Below are positions 9,551-17,466 of a stretch of DNA of 64,000 nt, one piece after another. Source of the DNA: DATFQE01 sp963739085 (lineage in GTDB: Bacteria > Actinomycetota > Thermoleophilia > Gaiellales > Gaiellaceae); the NCBI GenBank assembly GCA_963739085.1, contig CAVTZA010000013.1, positions 1 to 64,000 on the forward strand, read 5' to 3'. Position 1 is the first letter of the stretch. Each line of letters starts with the position of its first letter. The position numbers and the translations under genes were made by a program. The notes beneath the pieces are model-generated. The model saw only the letters and a program-made list of their open reading frames with translations, made no database searches and was not told the origin of the DNA.

Positions 9551-10152
9551 CGAGGCGCTCGAAGCCGACGGTGCCTCCCGCCGCTGCGACCAGGCGGAGC
9601 AGGACGAGCGTGGTGCGATGCCGCTGGCTGATCGCGACGTAGCCCGTGCCGTCGGCGCCCTTCCAGGCCGCGATGCCGTAGGCCGAGATGTCGTTGTCGC
9701 CGTCGAAGATCACCGGCGGATCGGGCTCCGTGACCTCGGTCAGCGGGGTCGGCGCCGACGAGCCCCTCTGGTCGACGGCGAACACGCGCAGTTGGTCGAG
9801 GCCGCGGTCCGTGACGACGGCGAGATCACGGCGCTTGCCGCCCAGCTCGACGCCGTACAGCAGGTCGACGTTGTTCTGACGGGCGTCCTCGTCCGCGTAG
9901 TCGACTCGCTGAATCGTCCGACCCTGCAGGTCGAACGCCGCCAGCCCGCCGTTCTTCAGTGTCCCGATGACGATGCTCTTCGCTCCGTCCGACGGATGCA
10001 CCCAGACAGCCGGGTCGTCGGCGTCGGCGTCGTCGCGCCTCGAAGAACGGCTCCGTCTCCAACGTCGCCTGCACCTCGACCGTATCGGCGGCAACAGCCC
10101 CACCGACGCCGACGGACACGAGCAGCGCAACCACGACCACCAACCGCTTCAT
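9530..10152 (-). pseudogene. Phytase (beta-propeller 3-phytase family), 5' part only
   Basis: ATG 10152, with GGGGAGAG upstream, begins a signal peptide (RLVVVVALLVSVGVGG, ending AVAA). After TEPFF the frame shifts by one base near 10035. It then continues with DDADADDPAVWVHPSDG, LKNGGLAAFDLQGR and NNVDLLYGV, the hallmark start of beta-propeller phytases, followed by FDGDNDISAYGIAAW. These secreted calcium-dependent enzymes release phosphate from phytate. Coding sequence is lost at the 9.5-kb junction after about 205 residues, where the family has about 350-400. It is the first gene of the GC-rich part. Confidence 0.75.
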
Positions 10153-10258
10153 CGTCTCTCCCCTCGGTCGATCTCGCACGCGAGTCAACCGCCAGAAGCC
10201 TGCGAACGGGGTTGCGGCCAGGAGAACGAGTTGTGTCGGACCGGAGAACACGTCGCAC

Positions 10259-10264
10259 TAGGCT
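10259..10264 (+). promoter_or_regulatory. Leaderless-type -10 (TAGGCT) before DUF899 gene
   Basis: TAGGCT lies exactly six bases before a GTG at 10271, the same spacing seen at many genes here. No good -35 is visible. Confidence 0.5.
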
Positions 10265-10270
10265 GGGCAG

Positions 10271-10300
10271 GTGGAAGACGCCGTGAAAGGAGGCACATGA
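10271..10300 (+). CDS. Putative 9-residue leader peptide MEDAVKGGT
   Basis: The GTG six bases after the -10 hexamer opens a nine-codon frame ending in TGA, which overlaps the ATG of the DUF899 gene (ATGA). Its codons 6-8 contain the AAAGGAGG that serves the next gene. It may be a leaderless upstream ORF that couples translation, or merely the 5' leader of the mRNA. Confidence 0.3.
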   Translation: MEDAVKGGT

Positions 10301-11031
10301 CCGATCACAAGGTGGGAACTCGCGAGGAGTGGCTCGCCGCGCGCGACCAGCTGCTCGCCCGCGAGAAGGAACACACCCGGCTCGGCGACGAGCTCGCCCA
10401 GGCACGGCGCGAGCTGCCGTGGGTGCCGGTCGAGAAGGAGTACCGCTTCGATACGGACGACGGCGAGGAGACGCTCGCCGAGCTCTTCGACGGGCACTCT
10501 CAGCTACTGGTCTACCACTTCATGTTCGGGCCGACGTACGAGGCCGGCTGCCCGACGTGCTCGTCGAGCGCCGACGCCGTCAACGCCGTGCTCCCGCACC
10601 TGCACGCTCGTGACGTGTCCTTTGTCTACGTCTCGCAAGCACCCCTGGAGAAACTGCAGGCGTACAAGCGGCGCATGGGCTGGAGCTTTCCCTGGGTCTC
10701 GGCCGCGCGCACCGACTTCAACTTCGACTTCGGCTTCTCCCGCACGGAGGAACGCACGCGCGAGTCCGTGGGGCCGATCGTGGCCGCGCTTCCGCCGATC
10801 GCTGCCCGCAACGCCGAATCGGCGGGCACGGACGTCGTCGGATACCTGACCGAGAGCCAGGGCCTCAGCGCGTTCGTCCTGGACGACAAGGCCGTCTACC
10901 ACACCTACTCGACGGGGGCCCGCGGAGTGGAGTTCCTGATGGGCTACTACCCGATCCTCGACCGTGCACCGAACGGCCGCGGCGAGGGCGACGGGTTCCA
11001 GCTCTGGCTCCGCCGACACGACGAGTACTAG
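10297..11031 (+). CDS. DUF899 thioredoxin-like protein
   Basis: A 244-residue protein of the DUF899 family. N-terminal residues GTREEWLAARDQLLAREKEHTR are followed by LPWVPVEKEYRFDTDDGE, then a thioredoxin-like core with YHFMFGPTYEAGCPTCSS (CPTC at about residue 88) and HLHARDVSFVYVSQAPLEKL. DFNFDFGFSRT and YHTYSTGARGVEFLMGYY are family-typical. A redox role in the cytoplasm is inferred from the fold; the substrate is unknown. AAAGGAGG lies just before ATG 10297. The gene is convergent with the lipoprotein gene at 11049. Confidence 0.85.
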   Translation: MTDHKVGTREEWLAARDQLLAREKEHTRLGDELAQARRELPWVPVEKEYRFDTDDGEETLAELFDGHSQLLVYHFMFGPTYEAGCPTCSSSADAVNAVLPHLHARDVSFVYVSQAPLEKLQAYKRRMGWSFPWVSAARTDFNFDFGFSRTEERTRESVGPIVAALPPIAARNAESAGTDVVGYLTESQGLSAFVLDDKAVYHTYSTGARGVEFLMGYYPILDRAPNGRGEGDGFQLWLRRHDEY

Positions 11032-11048
11032 CGGGTCTGCTTAGTAGA

Positions 11049-11417
11049 TCAGGGCTTGTTGCAGGCCTTCTCGAGCTGCGTGAGCGCCTGCTGCGCCGCG
11101 TTCTCGGCTTCGTACGCCTGCTTGTTGTGGAGGTCGACCTCCTCGATCTGCGCGAGCACCCGCTCGAGCCGCTTTCGCGCGTGCCGACCGTCGGCGTTCA
11201 GACGCTTCTCGGGACAGCGGGCGAGCATGTCGTGCGCGACCTGCGGGACGCAGACGACGACCACGTCGCAGCCGGGCGTCGGCGGCTGGACGGTCACAGT
11301 CGTCGCCTGTCGCCCAGCAGTCGTCGTCGGAGGAGCCGCGGAGTCGCCCCCGTCCCGGCCGCCACAGCCTGCGAGCACCGCCGTGACTGCGAGGACGGCG
11401 ACGCTCGAGCGTGTCAT
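11049..11417 (-). CDS. Putative lipoprotein
   Basis: A 122-residue protein with a lipobox LAGC (cysteine about residue 17) after a short hydrophobic signal, then a Thr/Pro-rich linker. The C-terminal half is a charged helix (ARKRLERVLAQIEEVDLHNKQAYEAENAAQQALTQ) that may form a coiled coil. Two further cysteine-containing segments (GCDVVVVCV, ARCPEK) precede the helix. It follows the XRE-type gene by 9 bp and probably shares its transcript. Function unknown; membrane-anchored outside the cell by inference. Confidence 0.65.
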   Translation of the reverse strand: MTRSSVAVLAVTAVLAGCGGRDGGDSAAPPTTTAGRQATTVTVQPPTPGCDVVVVCVPQVAHDMLARCPEKRLNADGRHARKRLERVLAQIEEVDLHNKQAYEAENAAQQALTQLEKACNKP

Positions 11418-11426
11418 CGCGAGGGA

Positions 11427-11723
11427 CTAGCTCAGGCGCCGGTAGAGACGGTCGACCAGGTCGGGCATCTGCTCGAGCCGCTCGGTGATCACGCGAACGC
11501 GGTACTCCAGGAAGTGCTCGGGCTCGACCCCGAGTGCCTCGGCCAGGCGCTCGACGACGTCGTTCGACGGGACCGGTCGGTTGCCATGGACGAGGTGGTT
11601 GAGGTACCCGGCGGACAGGTCGCACCTGGCTCCGAGGCCGCGGAACGTCATCCCGGTCTCGTCCATGAGCCGCTCGAGCGTCGGCCCGAACGGCTGCTCG
11701 CTGAACTTCCGCCTTCGCGCCAT
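11427..11723 (-). CDS. XRE-family helix-turn-helix protein
   Basis: A 98-residue protein whose first two thirds are a Cro/C1-type helix-turn-helix: FGPTLERLMDETGMTFRGLG, then DLSAGYLNHLVHGNRPVPS and ERLAEALGVEPEHF. The tail VRVITERLEQMPDLVDRLYR is a helical extension. The ATG overlaps the proS stop (TGATG), so it is probably translated with proS. It is likely a DNA-binding regulator; the target is unknown. Confidence 0.75.
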   Translation of the reverse strand: MARRRKFSEQPFGPTLERLMDETGMTFRGLGARCDLSAGYLNHLVHGNRPVPSNDVVERLAEALGVEPEHFLEYRVRVITERLEQMPDLVDRLYRRLS

Positions 11724-13381
11724 CAAGACACCCCCGCAAGCTCGTCGATTGCCACGCGTTGCTCGCCGCCGTTGCTGCGCACGTCGACGGCGCCGTCCTC
11801 GAGCGTCTTCTTGCCGACCACGACGCGGACTGGGCTGCCGATCAGGTCGGCGTCGGCGAACTTCTCGCCCGCGCGCAGGTCTCGGTCGTCGAGGAGAACC
11901 GACCGTCCCCCGGAGTCGAACTCCTGCGCGGCGCGCTCGGCCTGCGCCTCGAGGCCCGGCAGCGCCACGATGTGCGCGTTGAAGGGCGCGATCGAGGCCG
12001 GCCAGCGAATGCCGTTCTCCTCGAGGTGGCGCTGCTCCACCACGGCCGCCAGTATGCGGGCGGGCCCGATCCCGTAGCTGCCGCCGACGAGCGGCTTCTC
12101 CTTGCCGTCCTCGTCGAGGAACGTCGCGCCGAGCGGAGCGGAGTAGCGCGTTCCGAACTTGAAGATGTGCCCGACCTCGATCGCGGTCTGGAAGCCGAGC
12201 CGGCCACCGCAGACGGGGCAGGTGTCGCCCTCGCGCGGCTGGCGCAGGTCGGCGAAGCGCCCCTCGTAATCGCGTTCATGCTCGACACCGCGGAGGTGCC
12301 GGCCGGTGCGGTTGGCGCCCGCGACGAACTGGCCTTCTCGGAGCGCCTCGTCCACGACGATCTCGCCGGAGAAGCCGACGGGGCCGATCGAGCCGGGGTC
12401 GGCCCCGAACGCCTCACGGATCTCCTCCTCGGCCGCCGGGCGCGAATCCGATCCGAGAGCGGTCGCGAGCTTGGCCTCCTCCAGCCGGTCGTCGCCGCGG
12501 ATCAAGGCCAGGACGAGCGTCCCGTCGGTCTTCACGACCGGCATCGCCTTCGAGGTCGCGGCCGCGTCGATCCCGAGGAACTGGGCGAGCCCGTCGATCG
12601 TCGTCACGCCCGGTGTCTCCACCTCCTCGGCCGTGTCCAACCGGGGCGGGAACTCGGGCGCGCGCGGAACGCCCTGCGCGATCTCGAGGTCGGCCGCGTA
12701 GTCGCCGCGCTCACAGGTTACGAGCGTGTTCTCGCCCGAGCCGGACGGCGCCAGGTAGTCGACCGACTCCTTGCCGCCCATCATCCCGGACTCCGCCTGC
12801 ACCGCGTGAACCTCCAGTCCGACGCGCTCGAAGATGCGGTCGTAGGCGTCCGCGTGCTTGCGGTAGCTGACGTCGAGACCCTCCTCGTCGCGGTCGAACG
12901 AGTACGCGTCCTTCATGATGAACTCGCGCATCCGCAGGAGGCCTCCGCGGGGCCGGGGCTCGTCGCGCTCCTTGATCGAGAAGTGGTAGAGGATCTGCGG
13001 CAGCTGGCGGTAGCTCTGGATCTCCTTGGCGTGCCACGTGACCGTCTCCTCGTGCGTCAGGGGCAGCACGTAGTCGCGACCGTTGCGGTCCTTGAGCCGG
13101 AAGAGCTCCGGGATGGCGTCGCGCCCGGACTGCTGCCAGAGCTCGAACGGTGTCAGCACCGGCATGAGCATCTCCTGGCCGCCGATCGCATCCATCTCCT
13201 CGCGGATGATCTGGACCACGTTCTGGTGCACCCGCCAGCCGAGTGGTAGGAACGTCCAGACGCCCGCCGTCACCTGGCGGATGTAGCCGCCGCGGACGAG
13301 CAGCTTGTGCGAGACCGCCTCCGCGTCGGCGGGCGCGTCGCGCAGCGTCGGAAGGAAGAGCTGTGACGCCCGGGTAATCAC
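11723..13381 (-). CDS. proS: Prolyl-tRNA synthetase
   Basis: A 552-residue class II aminoacyl-tRNA synthetase charging tRNA-Pro. The N-terminal catalytic part has FLPLGWRVHQNVVQIIREEM, PVLTPFELWQQSGR and VLPLTHEETVTWH. A YbaK-like editing insertion lies at about residues 220-390 (LAQFLGIDAAATSKAMP), typical of bacterial-type ProRS. GGSYGIGPARILAAVVEQ is motif 3, followed by an anticodon-binding domain. The GTG start at 13381 has no Shine-Dalgarno but has TAGGCT seven bases upstream. It is the last essential gene of the rpsB-to-proS block, and the XRE gene overlaps its end. Confidence 0.95.
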   Translation of the reverse strand: MITRASQLFLPTLRDAPADAEAVSHKLLVRGGYIRQVTAGVWTFLPLGWRVHQNVVQIIREEMDAIGGQEMLMPVLTPFELWQQSGRDAIPELFRLKDRNGRDYVLPLTHEETVTWHAKEIQSYRQLPQILYHFSIKERDEPRPRGGLLRMREFIMKDAYSFDRDEEGLDVSYRKHADAYDRIFERVGLEVHAVQAESGMMGGKESVDYLAPSGSGENTLVTCERGDYAADLEIAQGVPRAPEFPPRLDTAEEVETPGVTTIDGLAQFLGIDAAATSKAMPVVKTDGTLVLALIRGDDRLEEAKLATALGSDSRPAAEEEIREAFGADPGSIGPVGFSGEIVVDEALREGQFVAGANRTGRHLRGVEHERDYEGRFADLRQPREGDTCPVCGGRLGFQTAIEVGHIFKFGTRYSAPLGATFLDEDGKEKPLVGGSYGIGPARILAAVVEQRHLEENGIRWPASIAPFNAHIVALPGLEAQAERAAQEFDSGGRSVLLDDRDLRAGEKFADADLIGSPVRVVVGKKTLEDGAVDVRSNGGEQRVAIDELAGVS

Positions 13382-13388
13382 GCGCCCG

Positions 13389-13394
13389 AGCCTA
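13389..13394 (-). promoter_or_regulatory. Leaderless-type -10 (TAGGCT) of proS
   Basis: TAGGCT ends seven bases before GTG 13381. Its TAG is also the stop codon of ispG (13392-13394). Confidence 0.5.
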
Positions 13395-14528
13395 GCTGTC
13401 GAGGGGAATCAGGGACGCCTCCGCCATCGCCAGGGCCGCCGGCTTCGCCATCTTGAGCCGCTTGGGACGGCGCATTCCGTCCTCGATCCACCGGTCGATC
13501 TCGACGAAGAGCTCGTCGATCAGCTGCTCCGAGGCGACTTTCTTGAGCACGCGGCCGTGCGCGTAGATGAACCCGGATTCGCGACCCCCGGCGATCCCGA
13601 AGTCTGCGTCGCCCGCCTCCCCCGGTCCGTTGACCGCGCAGCCCATCACCGCGACCTCGAAGGCCTGCGGGTACTCGCGCAGCCGCTCTTCCACCACGAC
13701 GGCCAGGTTCTCCACGCCGACGTTGTCGCGCCCACAGGACGGGCACGCGATCATCACCGGCCCCCGCTCGCGCAGACCGAGCGCCTTGAGGATCTCCCAC
13801 GCGACCTCGATCTCCTTGACGGGGTCGGCAGTGAGGGAGACGCGCATGGTGTCGCCGATACCGTCGGCGAGCAGCGAGCCGATCCCGACTGCGCTCTTGA
13901 TCGACCCCGCGAACGGCGTGCCGGCCTCCGTCACGCCGAGGTGGAGCGGATACGGCACCTTTGCGGCCAGCATCCGGTAGGCGCGGATCATCGTCGGGAC
14001 GTGGGTCGCCTTGACCGAGATCTTGAACTCGCGGTAGTCGAGCCGCTCCAACAGCTCCACCTCCTCGATCGCCGCCGCGACGAGCGCCTCCGCCTGGTCC
14101 TGCTCGGCCAGCTCGCGCAGGTGCTTGGGCAGGGAGCCGGAGTTGGCACCGATTCGCATCGGGATCCCGGCCCTCTTGGCGGCGGTCACGACCTGCTCGA
14201 CCTTCTCGGGGCCGCCGATGTTGCCGGGGTTGATCCGCACGGCGGCGACGCCCGCGTCGATCGCACGGAGCGCGAGGCTGGCGTTGAAGTGGATGTCGGC
14301 GATCACCGGGAGCGGCGAGAGCCGGACAATCGACTTCAGCGCCTCGGCGTCCTCGATCTTCGGCACCGCGCAACGAACGATCTCGCAGCCTGCCGAGGCG
14401 AGCGCGGCAATCTGCGCAGTCGTGGCGGTGACGTCGCGGGTCGGTGTGAGCGTCATCGACTGGACGACGACAGGCGCGCCGCCGCCGACCCTCACGTTGC
14501 CCACCTTGATCTGCCGTTCGCTGGGCAT
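13392..14528 (-). CDS. ispG: 4-hydroxy-3-methylbut-2-enyl diphosphate synthase
   Basis: A 378-residue IspG/GcpE, the penultimate enzyme of the MEP isoprenoid pathway, converting MEcPP to HMBPP with a [4Fe-4S] cluster. The N-terminal TIM barrel shows VGGGAPVVVQSMT, GCEIVRCAVPKIEDAEAL, RINPGNIGG and IGANSGSLP. Cluster ligands lie in CPSCGRDN and MGCAVNGPGEAGDADFG near the C-terminus. Length fits the short actinobacterial form. TAACCT lies seven bases before ATG 14528. With dxr in the same cluster, two MEP steps are encoded here. Confidence 0.95.
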   Translation of the reverse strand: MPSERQIKVGNVRVGGGAPVVVQSMTLTPTRDVTATTAQIAALASAGCEIVRCAVPKIEDAEALKSIVRLSPLPVIADIHFNASLALRAIDAGVAAVRINPGNIGGPEKVEQVVTAAKRAGIPMRIGANSGSLPKHLRELAEQDQAEALVAAAIEEVELLERLDYREFKISVKATHVPTMIRAYRMLAAKVPYPLHLGVTEAGTPFAGSIKSAVGIGSLLADGIGDTMRVSLTADPVKEIEVAWEILKALGLRERGPVMIACPSCGRDNVGVENLAVVVEERLREYPQAFEVAVMGCAVNGPGEAGDADFGIAGGRESGFIYAHGRVLKKVASEQLIDELFVEIDRWIEDGMRRPKRLKMAKPAALAMAEASLIPLDS

Positions 14529-14535
14529 CGGAGCC

Positions 14536-14541
14536 AGGTTA
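14536..14541 (-). promoter_or_regulatory. Leaderless-type -10 (TAACCT) of ispG
   Basis: TAACCT ends seven bases before ATG 14528, just after the TAA of the methyltransferase gene. Confidence 0.45.
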
Positions 14542-14548
14542 ACTGCCG

Positions 14549-15063
14549 TTAGGAACGTTTCGCGGCGACGATGGCCGCCGTCTCACGTGTCGTCAGGATC
14601 TCCGTCGCGACCAGGTCGGGGTGGCCGAACAGCCACTCGCGCACCGGATCGCGGGTGCTGGGGAAACCTCCCGGTCTCCCCAGACCCCTTCCACTGGTCC
14701 GCTGCGCGGACAGGCGCTGCGCGCCGGAGTCATGTCGTCCTTGACGAGCAGGCCGCCGGGCTCGAGCAGGTCGATCGCGAGCTGACCTCGCGCGCTCGGG
14801 TCGTCCTTCCAGCCGCCCGCGTCGAGGAACACGAGCCCGAACGGCCCTCGCGGCGGCAGGGTCTCACGCCAGTCCCCCTCGAGGAACTCCACGTTGGGCA
14901 GTCCCGCCAGCCGTTCCCGCGCGATCCGGGCCCGCTCGGGATCGAGCTCCGTCGTCACGAGCGACGTGGCCGTGGACGCGATCGCCTCGGCGCCCTCACC
15001 GAACGCCGTCCCGAGCTCCGCGCAGCGCCTTCCGGCCGCTAGGACGGCGAGCAGGCGCTGCAC
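14549..15063 (-). pseudogene. Class I SAM-dependent methyltransferase interrupted by a structured repeat
   Basis: The N-terminal part is a Rossmann methyltransferase with SAM motif CAELGTAFGEGAEAIAS, the acidic loop TTELDPERARIA, and VFLDAGGWKDD followed by LEPGGLLVKDDMTP; it resembles O-methyltransferases. At that point a 76-bp three-hairpin repeat enters and changes the frame. The expected ending continues in another frame (STRDPVREWLFGHPDL, then TTRETAAIVAAKRS) to a TAA at 14549. The nominal single-frame protein instead ends at 14593. The gene sits between rseP and ispG; the GTG at 15063 is a guess and the start may be further upstream. Activity of the interrupted product is doubtful. Confidence 0.65.
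14657..14732 (-). repeat. Three-hairpin repeat element, copy 1
   Basis: Read on the minus strand it folds as GGCGC-GCA-GCGCC, GTCCGC-GCA-GCGGAC and CTGGGGAGACC-GGGA-GGTTTCCCCAG (one G-T pair). It is nearly identical to the copy at 29864-29939 and related to the one at 17395-17466. It lies inside a methyltransferase reading frame. Confidence 0.8.
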
Positions 15064-15089
15064 CTCTGGGATCGAGGACCCGCCGTGGG

Positions 15090-16319
15090 TCAGTCGGGAC
15101 GTCCGCCGATGTCGTTGGAGAGACCGACGAAGAACAGGATGAGGACCAGCGCGATGCCGATCGCGGAGACGCGTTCGTAGACCTCGCGTCCGACCGCTCG
15201 GCCGCGCACACCTTCGATGAGCGAGAACGCGATGTGACCGCCGTCGAGCGGCAACAACGGCAGCAGGTTGAGGATGGCCAGCGACAGGCTGATGAAGGCC
15301 AGGATCCGCAGGTAGAGGCGGAAGCCGCCCTGGTCGATGACCTGGCTCGAGGCGTCGACGATGCCAACCGGGCTCGAGATCTCGTCCCTGCCGCTGCCCG
15401 TCACGATACGGCCGAGCGAGCTACCGATCGCCTCGGTCACGCGCCAGCTCTCGATCCCGGCGAGCTTCACCGACTCGAGCGGGCCGTAGCGCCTGTACTC
15501 GACCTCGGGGCGAAAGCCGAAGACCCAGCGGCCGTCGCTCGACACCTGCGTCCGCTCGCGCTTCAGCCTGATCATGTCGTTTCCGCGCCGCACGGTGACC
15601 ACGATCGGGCCGCCCTTGCTGCCCCGGATCAGGGTCGAGAGCTCGTCGAAGTTCTCGGCGTTCGTGCCGTTCACCGCGACGATCTCGTCGCCCGGCCGCA
15701 GGCCGGCCGCCTGCGCCGGCGAGCTCGCGTCCACCCGGTCCACTCGCCGCCCTGCTTCGGACGGCACGCCGACCATGTAGATGATCGAGATGAGAACGAT
15801 CGCGAACAGGAGGTTCGTTCCGGGCCCGGCGAAGATCACCGAGACCTTCCTCCAGGTCCTCTGCCGCCAGTAGGCGTCGGGGCCGAGCGCGTCGCGCAGC
15901 TCGGCGAGCCCTCGCTCGGCGCTCTTCGCGGCGGCGGGCGACAGCTCGGCGGCGCGCACGGCCCGCTCCAGCTCGTGGAGCTGCGCCCTGGCCTCGACCA
16001 TCTCGCCCTCGGCGACGAGCCGCTTGACCCGTTCGATCGGACCGGCGAGCGCGGGCGCCTCCTCGCGGGCGCGGCCGAGATGCACGTCCAGGTCGGACGG
16101 CGCCGGCCGGTGCATCCCCGGGATCTTCACGTAGCCGCCGAGCGGGATCGCGCCGATCCCGTACTCGATCCCGTTGCGCTTGACCTTCACGAGCGCGGGC
16201 GGGAACCCGAGGTAGAAGCGCCGCGGGCTCATGCCGACCGCGCGCGCGGTGAAGAAGTGGCCTGCTTCGTGGACGAGGATCAGCAGGGCCAGGCCCAGGA
16301 TCGCGATTGTGACGTTCAT
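15090..16319 (-). CDS. rseP: Site-2 zinc metalloprotease RseP/YluC
   Basis: A 409-residue intramembrane protease. The zinc site HEAGH is at residues 17-21 in the first membrane helix, and NLLPLLPLDGGHI near the C-terminus carries the third ligand region. One PDZ domain is visible (ASSPAQAAGLRPGDEIVAVNG). A charged helical stretch of about 80 residues (from about residue 70, RAREEAPALAGPIERVKR) between the first helix region and the next is unusual. The family cleaves membrane anchors such as anti-sigma factors. Its ATG overlaps the dxr stop (ATGA). Apparent fusion to Dxr in one frame is a frameshift artefact. Confidence 0.92.
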   Translation of the reverse strand: MNVTIAILGLALLILVHEAGHFFTARAVGMSPRRFYLGFPPALVKVKRNGIEYGIGAIPLGGYVKIPGMHRPAPSDLDVHLGRAREEAPALAGPIERVKRLVAEGEMVEARAQLHELERAVRAAELSPAAAKSAERGLAELRDALGPDAYWRQRTWRKVSVIFAGPGTNLLFAIVLISIIYMVGVPSEAGRRVDRVDASSPAQAAGLRPGDEIVAVNGTNAENFDELSTLIRGSKGGPIVVTVRRGNDMIRLKRERTQVSSDGRWVFGFRPEVEYRRYGPLESVKLAGIESWRVTEAIGSSLGRIVTGSGRDEISSPVGIVDASSQVIDQGGFRLYLRILAFISLSLAILNLLPLLPLDGGHIAFSLIEGVRGRAVGREVYERVSAIGIALVLILFFVGLSNDIGGRPD

Positions 16320-17378
16320 GCGGTTGCGAGAGCTCCTTCGACGGCCCTTCGGGCCGCCCCGTCCGCCTCCGCGAGCTCGCCGAGATCGCGTGCGGGGGAA
16401 CCGTCCACGGTAGCGAGTACGTCGGAAACGCGCGCGGGGATCTCGAGGAAGCCGATCCGGCCCTCGAGGAACGCTGCCACGGCGACCTCGTTCGCCGCGT
16501 TGTACGCGCACGGATAGCGTGCCGCCGCGCTCGCCGGCCTCGCGGGCCAGCTGCAGCAATGGGAACGTCTCGAGGTCCGGAGCCTCGAACTCGAGCACGA
16601 GCCCGGCGGCTGCGTCGAGGCCGAGCACCGGGGTGGCGGCCCGCTCCGGGTACGTGAGCGCGTAGGAGATCGGAACGCGCATGTCCGGGTAGCCCAGGTG
16701 CGCCAGCGAGGCGCCGTCGCGAAACCGGACGAGCGCGTGCACGACCGACTGCGGGTGGACGACGACCTCGATCCGCTCGTACGGCAGGTGGAACAGGAAG
16801 TGCGCCTCGATCAGCTCGAGCCCCTTGTTCGCGAGAGTTGCGGAGTCGATCGTGATCTTCGGCCCCATGTTCCAGGTCGGGTGGTTCAACGCCTGCTCGG
16901 GCGTCACCTCCGCGAGCTCCGCCGGCGAACGGCCGCGGAACGGGCCGCCCGAGGCGGTCAGGACGAGGGAGTCGACGGTCTCGCGCTCACGGCCCTCGAG
17001 GCACTGGAGCGCCGCCGAGTGCTCGCTGTCCACCGGGAGCAGCCGACCTCCTCCCCGCTCCCGGGCCGCGAGGCACAGCTCGCCGCCGGCGACGAGGCTC
17101 TCCTTGTTGGCGAGCGCGAGGTCGACGCCATGCTCGAGCGCCCACAGCGTTGCGGGCAGGCCGGCGAAGCCGACCACGGCGTTGAGTACGAGGTCGGGCT
17201 CGGCGCGCTCGAGCAGCTCGGTGAGATCGCCGCCCACCTGCGTGTGCGGTGCGAGCCCGTCGACGGGTTGGGAGCCGGAGGCCGCGGCGACGAGCTCGAG
17301 CTCGGGGTTGTCCTGGATGATCTCCAGCGCCTGGCGCCCGATCGATCCCGTGGCGCCGAGCAGCGCGATCTTCCGCAT
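16316..17378 (-). pseudogene. dxr: 1-deoxy-D-xylulose 5-phosphate reductoisomerase with one frameshift
   Basis: Dxr makes MEP from DXP with NADPH. The NADPH motif GATGSIGRQALEII begins at residue 8, followed by LALANKESLVAGG, LTASGGPFRGRS, LNHPTWNMGPKITIDSATL and HPQSVVHALVRF. Near 16515-16525, after EAGERGG, the frame shifts by one base. The true end continues as CAYNAANEVAVAAFLEGRI and stops at 16316-16318, overlapping rseP. Corrected length is about 353 residues, slightly short for the family. An essential gene in an otherwise intact operon suggests a sequence error rather than loss. TACACT lies six bases before the ATG. Confidence 0.9.
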
Positions 17379-17384
17379 CAGTGA

Positions 17385-17390
17385 AGTGTA
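17385..17390 (-). promoter_or_regulatory. Leaderless-type -10 (TACACT) of dxr
   Basis: TACACT ends exactly six bases before ATG 17378; no Shine-Dalgarno is present. It lies between the start codon and repeat copy 2. Confidence 0.55.
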
Positions 17391-17394
17391 GGTG

Positions 17395-17466
17395 GGCCGC
17401 GGAAGCGGCCTGTTCGCGAAGCGAACGAGTGGAGGGGGTCTGGGGGAACCGGGAGGTTCCCCCAGC
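17395..17466 (+). repeat. Three-hairpin repeat element, copy 2 (inverted)
   Basis: On the plus strand: GGCCGC-GGAA-GCGGCC (17395-17410), GTTCGC-GAA-GCGAAC (17412-17426), CTGGGGGAACC-GGGA-GGTTCCCCCAG (17440-17465). Stem bases differ from copy 3 (29864-29939) in paired, compensating ways. The element fills the gap between dxr and the upstream small gene and touches that gene's stop codon. Confidence 0.8.

Noticed and set aside
15090..17378. Apparent 762-residue Dxr-RseP fusion protein
   Set aside because: The normal Dxr C-terminus is present in another frame and ends at a TGA overlapping the rseP ATG; the fusion arises from a one-base shift.
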